Positions 41,001 to 47,128 are shown, numbered from the stretch's first letter. The stretch: 64,000 nucleotides of DNA from Lactiplantibacillus pentosus (GCF_003641185.1 NZ_CP032757.1:1364001-1428000), one strand, 5' to 3'. Program-made: numbers and translations. Notes: generated by a model from the letters alone, not told the origin.

Positions 41001-42577
41001 AGCAGGCGGTGACGACCGTAAACGTATTAGCTAACCAGGCGGCACTTTTGCTAAAACATGATCAGGTCGCACTGACGGTCGGTGATGAGTGGCAGCCATT
41101 AGCTAACTTACAACTGGCCCGTGATGTGGATGGGCACGAAATTGCGTCAACTGATTTAGTCATCGATGGGCAGGTTGACACAGCAACTCCAGGGACGTAT
41201 CAAGTCCGTTATCAATTCACGGATATGCGAGGCCATGAGCAACAAGCAGTCGCGATGGTCACAGTCGTTGAACCAATTGTTTTCGATCAGGCGTTATTGC
41301 GTTTGCACGCGGAAACGGTGACTTTACGTGCTGGCGCAACTTGGGCGCCATTATCAAACGTGGCTGAAGTGCTAGATTCTGACGGTAGCACTCAGACGAG
41401 TGAGCAAGTCAGCGTGCAGGGCACTGTCGATTTGACTCAAGCCGGCAAATATCTGTTAACGTATCATTTCTTAGACCAACTTGGTCATGACCACAGCGCA
41501 ACGGCCACGATTATTGTATTGGAAAATGAAGCCAGTCTTAAATTGCGGACGACAGCAGTCACGTTGAAAGTCGGCCAGAAGTGGGATGCAACTGCTAATA
41601 TTTTAGCAGCAACCGATGTGGATGGTCGTTCAATCAACGAAGCAGTTGTTATTACTGGTGATGTCGATTGGCGGCGCCCAGGAATTTACCAGCTCACTTA
41701 CGAGCTTGTGGACCAACTAGGTAAACTGCATTCAGCGAAGACAAAGATTACGTTGATTGCTGCTGACGATGGTTCGGGTAACCAAGGCGGCAATGGCAAT
41801 ACCGACAACGGTTCGGGTAACCAAGGCGACAACGGTAATACGGATAACGGTTCGGGTAATCAAGGCGGCAATGGCAATACGGACAATGGTTCGGGTAACC
41901 AAGGCGGCAATGGCAATACCGACAACGGTTCGGGTAACCAAGGCGACAACGGTAATACGGATAACGGTTCGGGTAACCAAGGCGGCAATGGTAATACGGG
42001 CAACGGTTCCGGTAACCAAGGCGGCAATGGCAATACGGACAATGGTTCGGGCAACCAAGGCGGCAGTGGCAATACCGACAATGGTTCAGATAACCAAGGC
42101 GGTAATGGTAATACGGACAATGGTTCGGGCAACCAAGGCAGTAATGACGATGCCGACAATGGTTCGGGTGACCAAGGCGATAATGTCAATACCAACACTA
42201 ATTCTGACCACCAAGGCGACAAGGCTGATGATAATGCAGTATCTAACGATAATTTAAATACAGATCATCAAATTGATGCTGACACAATCCATGACGCTGA
42301 CAACAACTCAGGGCAAAATGAGGTTGCGAAGCCAAATACTGTGAGCCATGAGAACGGTGCTAATGCAACGGTCGCAAAACATCAATCAGTAACTACTAAC
42401 AGTGTGAAATCAACGACTAACACCAAAACAAACAAGCAACCTAGTGTTGGTTCACCCACACAATTACCACAAACGGATGAACACAATGCAGGTACCACGA
42501 ATTGGTGGCCTTGGTTGGGCATTGCGCTTGCCGGACTGATTACAATGGTCAAGCCAACCAAGAAGAAGGAAAAGTAA
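32012..42577 (+). CDS. giant BspA-type/Ig-repeat LPQTD-anchored adhesin (3' part of the frameshifted gene)
   Basis: This frame encodes 3521 residues; together with the upstream part the intact protein would exceed 3,900 aa. Residues 1-660 are BspA/DUF285-type repeats of about 24 residues, pattern FDTSxVTDMSxMFxxCxxL. A linker follows, then some thirty Ig-like (Big_3/DUF5011-like) repeats of about 80 residues each with D-V-D-G-T and Y-x-L-T-Y-S-F motifs. Next are an 11-unit Gly/Asn spacer, the sortase motif LPQTDE (42464-42481), a membrane segment and a KKKEK tail. It is expected to act on the outside of the cell wall in adhesion. The first ATG has no ribosome site, so without slippage or reversion this part is not independently translated. 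Confidence 0.85.
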   Translation: MFFSQISVEQTTDMSYMFERATFMTSWVYLNLWSSSADSVNASHMFENVKCIGNADSDKRVLVTLPALAEAYSDMSYMFNNSEFSKITIAADDSDASKLTSQVTNMAYMFNNCTQLMALYLSKFDTHNVTDMSHMFNGDENLGKLVISTYSPNNPDQTFDTSNVTNMSHMFTRCDALGSLDVSGFITSKVTNMSHMFEYCYATILDVANFDTSQVTDMQAMFNGAVHVKTLDLSNFDTHLITNMDNMFTNCESLTSLILPTHFVDQQVTSMRQMFTNCATLTSIDLVDDFDTRNVTNMDQLFSGCQKLTSLDVSQLDTSHITNMADFFNDCESLTNIEGLTHLNTAAVTTMANMFSNCRSLTALDLSNFETSRVTTMANMFNNCASLPVLDVSSLDTSQVVNMANMFAGCAALSALDTTPLKTTNVTNMSGMFMGDRALVSLDISKLATSQVTTMSHMFEDVFADQKVQAFTGLEKLDTSNVTDMSYMFAGFFLPVAMSLNLVNFDTRKVLNMQGMFKGYVNFKDNYLGYLQTGNVTDMSYMLSGLVNHTQFTWSNNLDTHSVTTMAYMFSDSPDMETFVWKQQLSMDQVTDMQGMFANDIALAHVDFDQFDTSQVTDMTAMFSGDTLLATLDLTSFDTSNVESMYKMFYLDSALKNLNLSSFSGEKLQLTYATLLPLRVFGLFNLIMDDTNDSEPQMGRYQTHLNTLILGQKTRLSLSKPTSVIDWVDASTAEGKEIIAEFSTVEALEQALAQFGLKPDWLVSADLAPSQGFDGVWINNATAETLTSEQLMARYDGTNPLATDATWTWQNILGKDLQVISGTNSSWAPKDSLAGLIDTSMTVDDLTTTVTDATTNQTLTSSQLNALLQQPAHSGQYQVAYQYTDGDGTKQISVPVTLSLVANQSLITTKDSVLQLGTTWTAADNIASLLDADGSVTDLTKVNGVVSVNGIENGTVGTTIPGVYQIDYQITDSTGTVRTATATVIVNGLTLKETQVNVSTDDRWDPLTNIDKAIDDQGNEATVELTITDANDAEVANIKKPGSYQLNYHFTDAHGEHTATAAVNVKADENHADLQVKDSRVYQFGTWTPTDNFVLAMDSDGETLDISALSVTGTVDLNQVGKYTITYQFTDQFGVAHSAQATVEVLENQAAISLDNNSGTLYANGIWNPASVVVNATDVDGTTVEATKIKCSGTVDMTTPGENKLTYSFVDSIGKEHSKNTTVTVLENQAAINVDNNSGTLYANGIWNPDSVVVSATDVDGTVVEGSEIKRSGTVDMTTPGEYELTYSFVDSLGKEHSKNTTVTVLENQAAINVDNNSGTLYANGIWNPDSVVVNVTDVDGTAVEGARIKCSGTVDMTTPGDYKLTYSFVDSLGKEHSKDTTVEVLENQAAISVDNNSGTLYAHGVWNPASVVVNATDVDGTTVEDTRIKCIGTVDMSTPGDYELTYSFKDSLGHEKSTSTTVKVLENHAAISVDNNSGALYAHGVWNPASVVVNATDVDGTAVEGARIKCSGTVDMTTPGDYELTYSFVDSLGKEHSENTTVTVLENQAAISVDNNSGALYAHGAWNPASVVVNATDVDGSTVEDARIKCIGTVDMSTPGEYELTYSFKDSLGHEKSTSTTVTVLENQAAISVDNNSGVLYAQGAWNPDSIVITATDVDGTTIEASKIKRSGTVDMTTPGDYKLTYSFTDSLGREQSTSTTVTVLENQAAINAANNSGKLYAHGVWNPESVVINATDVDGTTVEASKIKCSGTVDMTTPGDYKLTYSFTDSLGHEQSTSTMVTVLENHASINVDNNSGKLYAHGIWNPDSVVVKAVDVDGTAVENTRIKLSGTVDVTKAGDYELIYSFKDMLGHKQSKSTTVTVLESQAAISVDNNSGTLYANGIWNPASVVVTATDVDGTTVGDAKIKRSGTVDVTKPGDYELIYSFKDILGNEQSTSTTVTVLENHASIDVDNNSGTLYANGIWNPDSIVITATDVDGATVEASKIKRSGTVDMTTPGAYELIYSFMDSLGHEQSTSTTVTVLENQAAINVDNNSGALYAHGVWNPDSIVVKAIDVDGTTVEASKIKHSGTVDMDTPGAYELIYSFMDSLGHEQNTSTTVTVLANLADIKVKTSGDKLYTHGVWNSDSVVVTAIDVDGTAVEDAKIKRSGTVDMNTPGEYELTYSFTDSLGHEQSTGTTVTVLANLAAINVDNNNGKLYAHGVWNPNSIVVNAIDVDGTTVENVRIKRVGSVDTTTPGDYELTYSFKDSLGHEQSTRATVTVLENHAAIEVDNNSGKLYAHGVWNPDRIVVNAVDVDGTTVEDARIERSGTVDMTTPGDYKLTYSFTDSLGHEQSTSTTITVLENHVAINVDNNGGKLYAHGVWNPESIVITAVDVDGTTVENARIKRSGSVDITTPGDYKLTYSFTDSLGHEQSTGTTVTVLENMAGIKVKSTTESFRIGAKWSEKDNFDSATDVDGTPINLSNIDIESTVNSEVAGQYKVTYSFTDQQGKLRSAEVPVEVLANLAGIRAKFTTESFRIGAKWSAEDSFDSATDVDGTPVDLADIDITSTVDPEKVGQYKVTYSFTDQQGQLRKADVMVEVLANLAGIRVKSTTESFRIGAKWSEKDNFDCATNVDGTAVALSDVDITSTVDSKAVGQYMVTYSFTDQQGTVQQVIVPVNVLANYANLQLNQTELSFRAGDNRWQPESNIAAATDIDGRAIDLATMQITNTVDSTTPGTYLVNYAFTDSFNQTHRATATVTVLDNLAALTMVQQHVTLYLGNRQWQPEDNFGGAKNVDGSAITFDQLQVLGHYDLKVVGDYELTYQFTDQLDHLRTARFTVTVAENQSTIVVEKTAVTLHVGDTWVPMMNFVSATDMDGQAIAENRISVNVTKLNQRLRLMMMRSRALPIVDTMVVGSYQVSYQFIDGNGNLQELATTVSVLPNESALKLAANDITLYAGDEWQPMANVVKATNVDGTPVMADQLRISGSVNPNVVGQYRVLYSFVDQQNKLQQAVTTVNVLANQAALLLKHDQVALTVGDEWQPLANLQLARDVDGHEIASTDLVIDGQVDTATPGTYQVRYQFTDMRGHEQQAVAMVTVVEPIVFDQALLRLHAETVTLRAGATWAPLSNVAEVLDSDGSTQTSEQVSVQGTVDLTQAGKYLLTYHFLDQLGHDHSATATIIVLENEASLKLRTTAVTLKVGQKWDATANILAATDVDGRSINEAVVITGDVDWRRPGIYQLTYELVDQLGKLHSAKTKITLIAADDGSGNQGGNGNTDNGSGNQGDNGNTDNGSGNQGGNGNTDNGSGNQGGNGNTDNGSGNQGDNGNTDNGSGNQGGNGNTGNGSGNQGGNGNTDNGSGNQGGSGNTDNGSDNQGGNGNTDNGSGNQGSNDDADNGSGDQGDNVNTNTNSDHQGDKADDNAVSNDNLNTDHQIDADTIHDADNNSGQNEVAKPNTVSHENGANATVAKHQSVTTNSVKSTTNTKTNKQPSVGSPTQLPQTDEHNAGTTNWWPWLGIALAGLITMVKPTKKKEK
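35451..39290 (+). repeat. sixteen 240-bp tandem repeats in adhesin 2
   Basis: Units start at about 35451 and every 240 bp after that to 39290. Each encodes about 80 residues beginning [AV]-x-I-x-V-D-N-N-S-G-x-L-Y-A and ending T-V-L-E-N. They are highly similar at DNA level, then give way to three 240-bp units of a second type (FRIGAKW, 39291-40020) and more diverged units up to 41760. Because 240 is divisible by three, unequal crossover changes length without changing frame. Assemblies from short reads will be unreliable here. Confidence 0.92.
41771..42199 (+). repeat. eleven 39-bp repeats encoding the wall-spanning spacer
   Basis: Eleven tandem 13-residue units of consensus G-S-G-N-Q-G-G-N-G-N-T-D-N, the last two decayed. 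This is a flexible, Asn/Gly-rich, proline-free linker just before the sortase anchor, likely spanning the peptidoglycan. Confidence 0.9.
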
Positions 42578-42605
42578 CTCACTTTAATCAGTATTAGTAC
42601 AAGAG

Positions 42606-42640
42606 GTCGCAACCCTGCGCATTCAGGGTTGCGACTTTTA
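42606..42640 (+). terminator. terminator of adhesin 2
   Basis: Perfect 12-bp stem GTCGCAACCCTG (42606-42617) / CAGGGTTGCGAC (42624-42635), six-base loop, then TTTTATTAT. Confidence 0.92.
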
Positions 42641-42986
42641 TTATACAATTTATTGACTGTTTGCTAGGCAAGGGCGAGACTAAATCACAAACCATTTATC
42701 TAAGGCAAGAAAGTGAAGCAAATCAGTGATGCTAAAAAGAGATGGATGCTTACAACTCTTGATCTTACATTATCTATTCATTGATGCAATCCGGTGTTGA
42801 ACGTGTAAAAACTATTTTTGTACTAGTATTTTTCATGCAATATAAAAATAGGAATCTCGCTAAACGTTGATTTAACGGGATTCCTACTTTTGAAATGTTC
42901 TCTTATGACTAATTATGCTCCAGGCAGGATTCACGCTTGTTGGTATGACTAGCTTTATATGTGTAACGTGCAAAAAGCTTGCAAAA
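42641..42986. other. chromosome/prophage junction region
   Basis: About 345 bp without a gene. A hairpin at 42849-42886 (TAGGAATCTCG / CGGGATTCCTA, one G-T pair) is followed by CTTTTG and could terminate in either direction. The prophage left end (attL) should be somewhere here, downstream of the leftward integrase. I cannot fix the core because the right end is outside the window. Confidence 0.5.
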
Positions 42987-44117
42987 TTATTCGGCAATTT
43001 CTTTAACTGATTTTGGGGCGGTAATGTCATCTAAATATTGTTCGATTTTGTTATCAGTTTTAACTTTATATTCTTCAATCAAATATGAATAGACCCTTGT
43101 AGTTGTTGCTAAATCAGAATGACCAAGACGCTTAGATATTGCATATAGATCAGCACCACAGTAAAGTAAGTAAGCTACGTGAGTATGCCGTAATGAATGA
43201 AAGTGGAACCCAGCGCGTTTAATATTTAGGGACTTTAGTGATTCCCGTAGTGTTTTATTAACCGCTGCAGATGTTGGTACAGTTCCATATTGATTAATGA
43301 ATATTAAATCTGCACGTTTATGTTGTTTCATTTCGATAAACATATCAGTTAAGTCTTGATTGATGCGAATAATTCGGTTTGAAGATTCATTTTTAGTTGG
43401 AATTAATTCTTGAGTGCTTTCATTAAGTGCATGTCTGACTGTGATAGTCTTAAAGTCAGTGTTTATATCTTTCCACTGTAGCCCTTGAATTTCGCCTAAA
43501 CGCATACCAGTATAGATAGCAGTTAAAATCATTTGGTGCGAAGTGAAGTTCTTATTAATGTGATTAAGAGAATATGCTGAAAGCTGTTGTATTTCTTGCA
43601 TATTTAAATACTCAATCTTGCGTGACTTTTTGGGATTGAAAACCAATTCAACATTCTCAGTAAAGTCCTTAGTAATCATATCTTCATAAATGGCGTTGTG
43701 CACGCAAGCTCGAATTAGACTATTTACCTTTTTGACAGTATCCTTTGCATGGTTAGCACCGTAAGCATTAATGAACTGCTGATATTTCCGTCGTGTTATA
43801 TTTTCAATTTCGGTTTGATTAAAATAATTCTGCAACTCATGGTAGGTGATTATATATCGATGCTGAGTTCGCTCAGATATTTTTGCTTTTTTAAAGTCTT
43901 CAAACCAACTATTGAAGTATTCTGCAAAAACGTGAGAATTTTTTTTGTCGTTTGGCAAAATTCCTAATGCAATATTATCTTCGATTGAATTGCTATAAAG
44001 CTGTGCGGCTTTTTTAGTTTTAAAGCCAGCCTTGCTAAAGGTTGCATATTTACCATTACGTTTCTTATAGCTAATTCTTGTTTGCCAGCTGCCGAAACGT
44101 TTTGTGATTGATGCCAT
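42987..44117 (-). CDS. int: phage tyrosine-recombinase integrase
   Basis: This 376-aa enzyme performs site-specific integration and excision of the phage genome. An N-terminal AP2-like arm-binding segment (SWQTRISYKKRNGKYATFSKAGF) and a SAM-like core-binding domain precede the catalytic domain. Catalytic residues are visible in YTGMRLGEIQGL (Arg), FHSLRHTHVAYLL (His-x-x-Arg) and LGHSDLATTTRVYSYL (His and the nucleophile Tyr). The start at 44117 is chosen because GGAGGAAAATATT precedes it; the longer frame from 44132 would start upstream of that site. The leader contains the inverted repeat CTAAAGGA/TCCTTTAG (44142-44166). Confidence 0.95.
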   Translation of the reverse strand: MASITKRFGSWQTRISYKKRNGKYATFSKAGFKTKKAAQLYSNSIEDNIALGILPNDKKNSHVFAEYFNSWFEDFKKAKISERTQHRYIITYHELQNYFNQTEIENITRRKYQQFINAYGANHAKDTVKKVNSLIRACVHNAIYEDMITKDFTENVELVFNPKKSRKIEYLNMQEIQQLSAYSLNHINKNFTSHQMILTAIYTGMRLGEIQGLQWKDINTDFKTITVRHALNESTQELIPTKNESSNRIIRINQDLTDMFIEMKQHKRADLIFINQYGTVPTSAAVNKTLRESLKSLNIKRAGFHFHSLRHTHVAYLLYCGADLYAISKRLGHSDLATTTRVYSYLIEEYKVKTDNKIEQYLDDITAPKSVKEIAE

Positions 44118-44183
44118 AATATTTTCCTCCAATATGATATACTAAAGGAGCCATTAAGTCCTTTAGCGATTTAATTCAAGTTA

Positions 44184-44225
44184 AGCACATCCCAAACTTT
44201 AGACGGTTGGGGGATGTGCTTTTTG
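44184..44225. terminator. hairpin H1, conserved-loop family
   Basis: Perfect 10-bp stem AGCACATCCC (44184-44193) / GGGATGTGCT (44211-44220), loop AAACTTTAGACGGTTGG. A T run follows on the plus strand only. It lies between the integrase leader and the next minus-strand gene. Confidence 0.7.
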
Positions 44226-44229
44226 TTGC

Positions 44230-44592
44230 TTATAGATCGTTATTAGCGAATGCATCTCTTAAAAAAACTAATGCCAATAAAGCAATCCATATTAAGGGAG
44301 AATGAAAATTATAGTAGAAAACAGCAAATATAATTCCAATAACTCCTACGATCATTATCAGCCACGATACTAGGCTTGAAGTGTAATGTTTCTGATCAAG
44401 TGAAGGATTACTTTTAATAGCTGGTTTATATAGAGTAAAATGGGCTATTAATGAAAATATAAAGATAACTGGCAATATCCATAGCGAATCTGTAAAGATT
44501 GATTTTGGATATGTTTCCTCCAATGCCAGCACTATGAAAAATGGGTAAAAGTCAATATTATTCACAAGAGCATATTTCCAATTAAAATTCAT
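44230..44592 (-). CDS. small prophage membrane protein
   Basis: This protein of about 120 aa has four transmembrane helices (FFIVLALEE region; LWILPVIFIFSLIAHF; LVSWLIMIVGVIGIIFAVFYY; LIWIALLALVFL). No known family is recognised. It lies between integrase and the lipoprotein gene, where phages often carry lysogenic-conversion or superinfection-exclusion genes. The start at 44592 (MNFNWKYAL) has GGAGA 11 bases upstream; upstream Met codons at 44604 and 44610 overlap that site. Confidence 0.7.
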   Translation of the reverse strand: MNFNWKYALVNNIDFYPFFIVLALEETYPKSIFTDSLWILPVIFIFSLIAHFTLYKPAIKSNPSLDQKHYTSSLVSWLIMIVGVIGIIFAVFYYNFHSPLIWIALLALVFLRDAFANNDL

Positions 44593-44642
44593 CGATCTAA
44601 CCATCTCCAATAATTGTTAAGTTTTATGTTCAAAAATTCAAA

Positions 44643-44726
44643 CGCGAGCGGCAGGAGTCGAACCTGCATTGGAAGGTAGGTTATGCTTGAATTAAAGGAA
44701 CCGTTCTACCGTTGAACTACACTCGC
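44643..44726 (-). tRNA. divergent tRNA-like gene, 84 nt, anticodon uncertain
   Basis: The minus strand has a perfect tRNA frame: acceptor GCGAGTG/CGCTCGC (one G-T), D arm GTTC-AACGGTA-GAAC, and T arm GCAGG-TTCGACT-CCTGC with the invariant TTCGA. The 84-nt length implies a long variable region. The anticodon arm is poor: counting gives loop TTTAATT (anticodon TAA, Leu) but only three of five stem pairs form. CCA is not encoded. It may be a degraded or specialised phage tRNA. Confidence 0.6.
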
Positions 44727-44731
44727 ATAAT

Positions 44732-44775
44732 CCATATCCCAAACTTTGGTCGGTTGAGGGGATATGGTTATTTAT
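44732..44775. terminator. hairpin H2, conserved-loop family
   Basis: Perfect 9-bp stem CCATATCCC (44732-44740) / GGGATATGG (44759-44767), loop AAACTTTGGTCGGTTGAG. The loop matches H1 while the stem bases differ in a compensating way. Only a weak T-rich tail follows on the plus strand. Confidence 0.6.
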
Positions 44776-44822
44776 TTACTCAGACGTAATAATTAGACCA
44801 GTTGCGACTATCAAAATTAAAG

Positions 44823-45446
44823 TTATTTATTGAAGTTAATTGTAGTTTGATTATCAACACCGTAGTAATTTCCACTATCTTCGATTAGTTCAGCAGAGAC
44901 AAACTTATACTGATTCATTTTCTTGATGTCCTCCCTTTTAGCAACCGCCTGTAAAAGCCCTGTCTTTTTAAGGCCTGGTTGAATTTTATCACCGACTAAT
45001 TCATCTATTGCTCCGTGATTAGATGAAACTTGATCACCTGATGGGGTAATTAATTCAACTCCGTTTGAAGAAACGCGTTTTTTACTATTATTTTTAAGTG
45101 AGTAATCCAGCTGGTATTCATAATAAGTATCAGTGAGCTTTTTACCAAAATTATTTTCATCATTAACACGCTGTGATTTCTTCGTTGTTTCAATTTTTAA
45201 TAGTTTGGCTTCTTTAAAATAATAAGTAGCCGATTTGGTGTTTATTGCCTTATTATGATAATTTTTAATAGCTAACAGTGTAATTTTTCCAGTTTCATTA
45301 TCCTTTGTGTAGGTTCCAACTTTTTTTAATGGTCCTGACACTTCTTGTGAGTTGGACGAGCTCTTACTGACGTTGTTACCACATCCAGCTAAGACAATCC
45401 CCATTAATAGCGTAGCTCCGACTGCTAAAATTCTGTTCATCTTCAT
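44823..45446 (-). CDS. prophage-encoded lipoprotein (DUF5067-like)
   Basis: This 207-aa protein has a clear lipoprotein signal peptide, MKMNRILAVGATLLMGIVLAGC, so it should be anchored to the outer face of the membrane. The mature part is basic, Ser/Asn-rich at first, then a beta-rich domain (YYEYQLDYSLKNNSKKRVSSNGVELITPSGDQV) resembling DUF4352/DUF5067 extracellular Ig-like domains. GGAGGATGTTTAA precedes the ATG. A lipoprotein in the lysogeny module recalls Ltp of Streptococcus phage TP-J34, which blocks DNA injection by superinfecting phages. Function by analogy only. Confidence 0.8.
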   Translation of the reverse strand: MKMNRILAVGATLLMGIVLAGCGNNVSKSSSNSQEVSGPLKKVGTYTKDNETGKITLLAIKNYHNKAINTKSATYYFKEAKLLKIETTKKSQRVNDENNFGKKLTDTYYEYQLDYSLKNNSKKRVSSNGVELITPSGDQVSSNHGAIDELVGDKIQPGLKKTGLLQAVAKREDIKKMNQYKFVSAELIEDSGNYYGVDNQTTINFNK

Positions 45447-45509
45447 TTAAACATCCTCCAAATTCCCCAGCTTTTACCGACATCCGTATCTGGTCTATTT
45501 GTTCAGGTT

Positions 45510-45553
45510 AGCATGTCCCGATATCTTGCCGGATGGGGGACACGCTTTTTTAT
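45510..45553. terminator. hairpin H3, looser member of the family
   Basis: AGCATGTCCC (45510-45519) / GGGACACGCT (45537-45546), one mismatch, then TTTTTT on the plus strand. The loop keeps CTT-G-CGG-TG elements of H1 and H2. Confidence 0.65.
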
Positions 45554-45555
45554 AT

Positions 45556-46122
45556 TCACATTCCAGTTTTATATCCAGAATCAGTCATTATCTGTTTGTA
45601 AACTTTCAATTGTCCTTTTGAGCCTTCGTCTTTAGGTGTGAATTTTTTGCTCAAAACGTTTGCAGATAGTCTTACTAATGTTTCAATTTGTTGATCGTCG
45701 ATGAAATCACCGGGCTCATTATCTGTAAAGGTCGGCAAGCCTTGAATTGCAATTCGACGTTGAGTGTGATTACTGTAAGTTTCAGGAATTGATTTGACAA
45801 TTTTTCTTAAGTCTTTTCCAGCTTTACTGCCATCATACAATTGTCTGTCAGTAGCATTATTAGATATTTTAGATAGCGTTTTTCCATCCTTTGTTGCACG
45901 TTTTATAGTGTTATAATCACTTCGTTCAATATTAATGCCACCATACATAGGTGCCGCATAAAAGAACCCAGCTAATGAGCCAAAAAATAATAGGACGCTT
46001 ACACCAATAACAATCAAGGAATTTTTTTTGGTACTATGTCTAATTACTTGTACTATCAGATATACGATACCTACCCCGAAGATAATTAGAGCAAAAGTAG
46101 ACAAATGTGCCCAAAACATCAT
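45556..46122 (-). CDS. prophage membrane-anchored protein, unknown function
   Basis: This protein of about 188 aa has two N-terminal transmembrane helices (FALIIFGVGIVYLIVQVI; SLIVIGVSVLLFFGSLAGFFYAA), then a charged soluble domain of about 125 residues with no recognised motif. Topology puts that domain probably outside if the hairpin ends inside. GGAGGATGTTTATT favours the ATG at 46122; the upstream ATG at 46131 touches the ribosome site. It sits between the lipoprotein and the ImmA-like peptidase and is a candidate superinfection-exclusion or conversion factor. Confidence 0.65.
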   Translation of the reverse strand: MMFWAHLSTFALIIFGVGIVYLIVQVIRHSTKKNSLIVIGVSVLLFFGSLAGFFYAAPMYGGINIERSDYNTIKRATKDGKTLSKISNNATDRQLYDGSKAGKDLRKIVKSIPETYSNHTQRRIAIQGLPTFTDNEPGDFIDDQQIETLVRLSANVLSKKFTPKDEGSKGQLKVYKQIMTDSGYKTGM

Positions 46123-46178
46123 AATAAACATCCTCCAATGATATAATAATATTTGTAAATCAATATCATTGGTTACGA

Positions 46179-46213
46179 CGTCTCACTGTTTGCGGCAGTG
46201 GGGCGCTTTTTTT
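46179..46213. terminator. hairpin H4 in the lysogeny module
   Basis: CGTCTCACTG (46179-46188) / CAGTGGGGCG (46196-46205) with loop TTTGCGG and G-T pairs, followed by CTTTTTTTT on the plus strand. It is preceded by a perfect inverted repeat AATGATAT (46137-46144) / ATATCATT (46163-46170). Confidence 0.65.
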
Positions 46214-46216
46214 TAT

Positions 46217-46648
46217 TTAGAACATTAATTCGTAGAATTTATCTGGTAGACCATAGGCCATTTGTATTTCGTTAAAGCTTTGTGGTCGGTCGCCATACTG
46301 TTCTTTGTATAGGGCGGTAAGTTCACTACATGCAAATAAATTAGCTTCACGTTCCATTTTGCCTTCCCAATTATTTCCAATGGTGTAGAGAGCGGCGCAG
46401 GACGTGTGATCTAATCCATGCTTCAATTCGTGAGCCATGACCACATATTTTTCTGGTACTTCTTGCAATTCATCTGACAAGCCAATGTACACATCACCGC
46501 TGCTTGCGGTCGTACATATCCCTTTGAGGTTGCCTAAACTAGCATATTCAACACGATAACCTAAACTGTCTGCAATGACAAAAGGATCGAAAGTTCCTAA
46601 TTTATCGGCTAATTGATGAACTTGTAGATACAGTTTATAACTGTTCAT
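46217..46648 (-). CDS. ImmA/IrrE-family metallopeptidase
   Basis: This 143-aa protein has a zinc-protease motif HELKH in VVMAHELKHGLDHTSC, and the downstream acidic block MEREANLFACSEL typical of the ImmA/IrrE family. In ICEBs1, ImmA cleaves the paired repressor ImmR to induce the element. Here the gene directly follows the CI-like repressor (9 bp between the repressor stop and this ATG), so it probably inactivates that repressor on induction. AAGTAGGTG lies before the ATG at 46648. Confidence 0.9.
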   Translation of the reverse strand: MNSYKLYLQVHQLADKLGTFDPFVIADSLGYRVEYASLGNLKGICTTASSGDVYIGLSDELQEVPEKYVVMAHELKHGLDHTSCAALYTIGNNWEGKMEREANLFACSELTALYKEQYGDRPQSFNEIQMAYGLPDKFYELMF

Positions 46649-46657
46649 CAACAACAC

Positions 46658-47038
46658 CTACTTTTTATTATCGTCATTCCGATGCTTTTGTTTATCTTCC
46701 CAGAACACACCTTCCAAGAAGGCACGTACCTTAATTTTTGTTTCGTCGTCCATATCCATACCTTGGAAGCCCATTGGCACATTTGATTTGAGCCACTCAT
46801 CAAGGTCGATTTTATCGTCCTCAGTTGCCCAGTCAGGACTATTCTGAGTTTCACGGCCAAGCAGGTAGTCAGTTGTGACACCGAAATAGTCAGCTACTTT
46901 TTTTAGGTTATCAGCTTTGGGCGAGGACTTATCCCACCGACGAATTTGACCATTAGATATCCCAGTGATTCGCTCAAGTTCAGCTAAGGTGATATGTTTC
47001 TCGTTGGCTAAGCCTTGAATTCTACTTTTTAAATCCAT
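46658..47038 (-). CDS. CI-like phage repressor (XRE family)
   Basis: This 126-aa protein has an N-terminal XRE helix-turn-helix (ITLAELERITGISNGQIRRWDKSSPKADNLKKVADYFGV) followed by the YLLGRE motif common after XRE domains, and a C-terminal acidic tail region. It should maintain lysogeny by binding the TTAGCTAA-type operators upstream. It is short for CI proteins, with no RecA-dependent autocleavage domain, consistent with ImmA-type cleavage instead. AAGGAAGG lies 11 bases before the ATG at 47038. The longer frame from 47065 starts upstream of it. Confidence 0.9.
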   Translation of the reverse strand: MDLKSRIQGLANEKHITLAELERITGISNGQIRRWDKSSPKADNLKKVADYFGVTTDYLLGRETQNSPDWATEDDKIDLDEWLKSNVPMGFQGMDMDDETKIKVRAFLEGVFWEDKQKHRNDDNKK

Positions 47039-47099
47039 TGATTTACCGGCCTTCCTTAGCCGCAAAACAAATATAATAGCAAAAAAGCTAATTTAAACG

Positions 47100-47128
47100 T
47101 TGACAAATAACTTTTACGCTAATATACT
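47100..47128 (+). promoter_or_regulatory. rightward early promoter (PR-like)
   Basis: TTGACA (47100-47105), 17-bp spacer, TATACT (47123-47128). This near-consensus promoter reads toward Cro, whose ATG is 180 bp downstream. A GCTAA half-site lies in the spacer. Confidence 0.8.

Noticed and set aside
41732..42257. Long frames on both strands opposite the 39-bp repeats
   Set aside because: They are shadows of the repetitive coding sequence; no starts with ribosome sites.
44643..44726. tRNA-like gene considered as the prophage attachment site remnant
   Set aside because: It lies inside the prophage, on the far side of the integrase from the expected attL, so it is unlikely to be the current att site.
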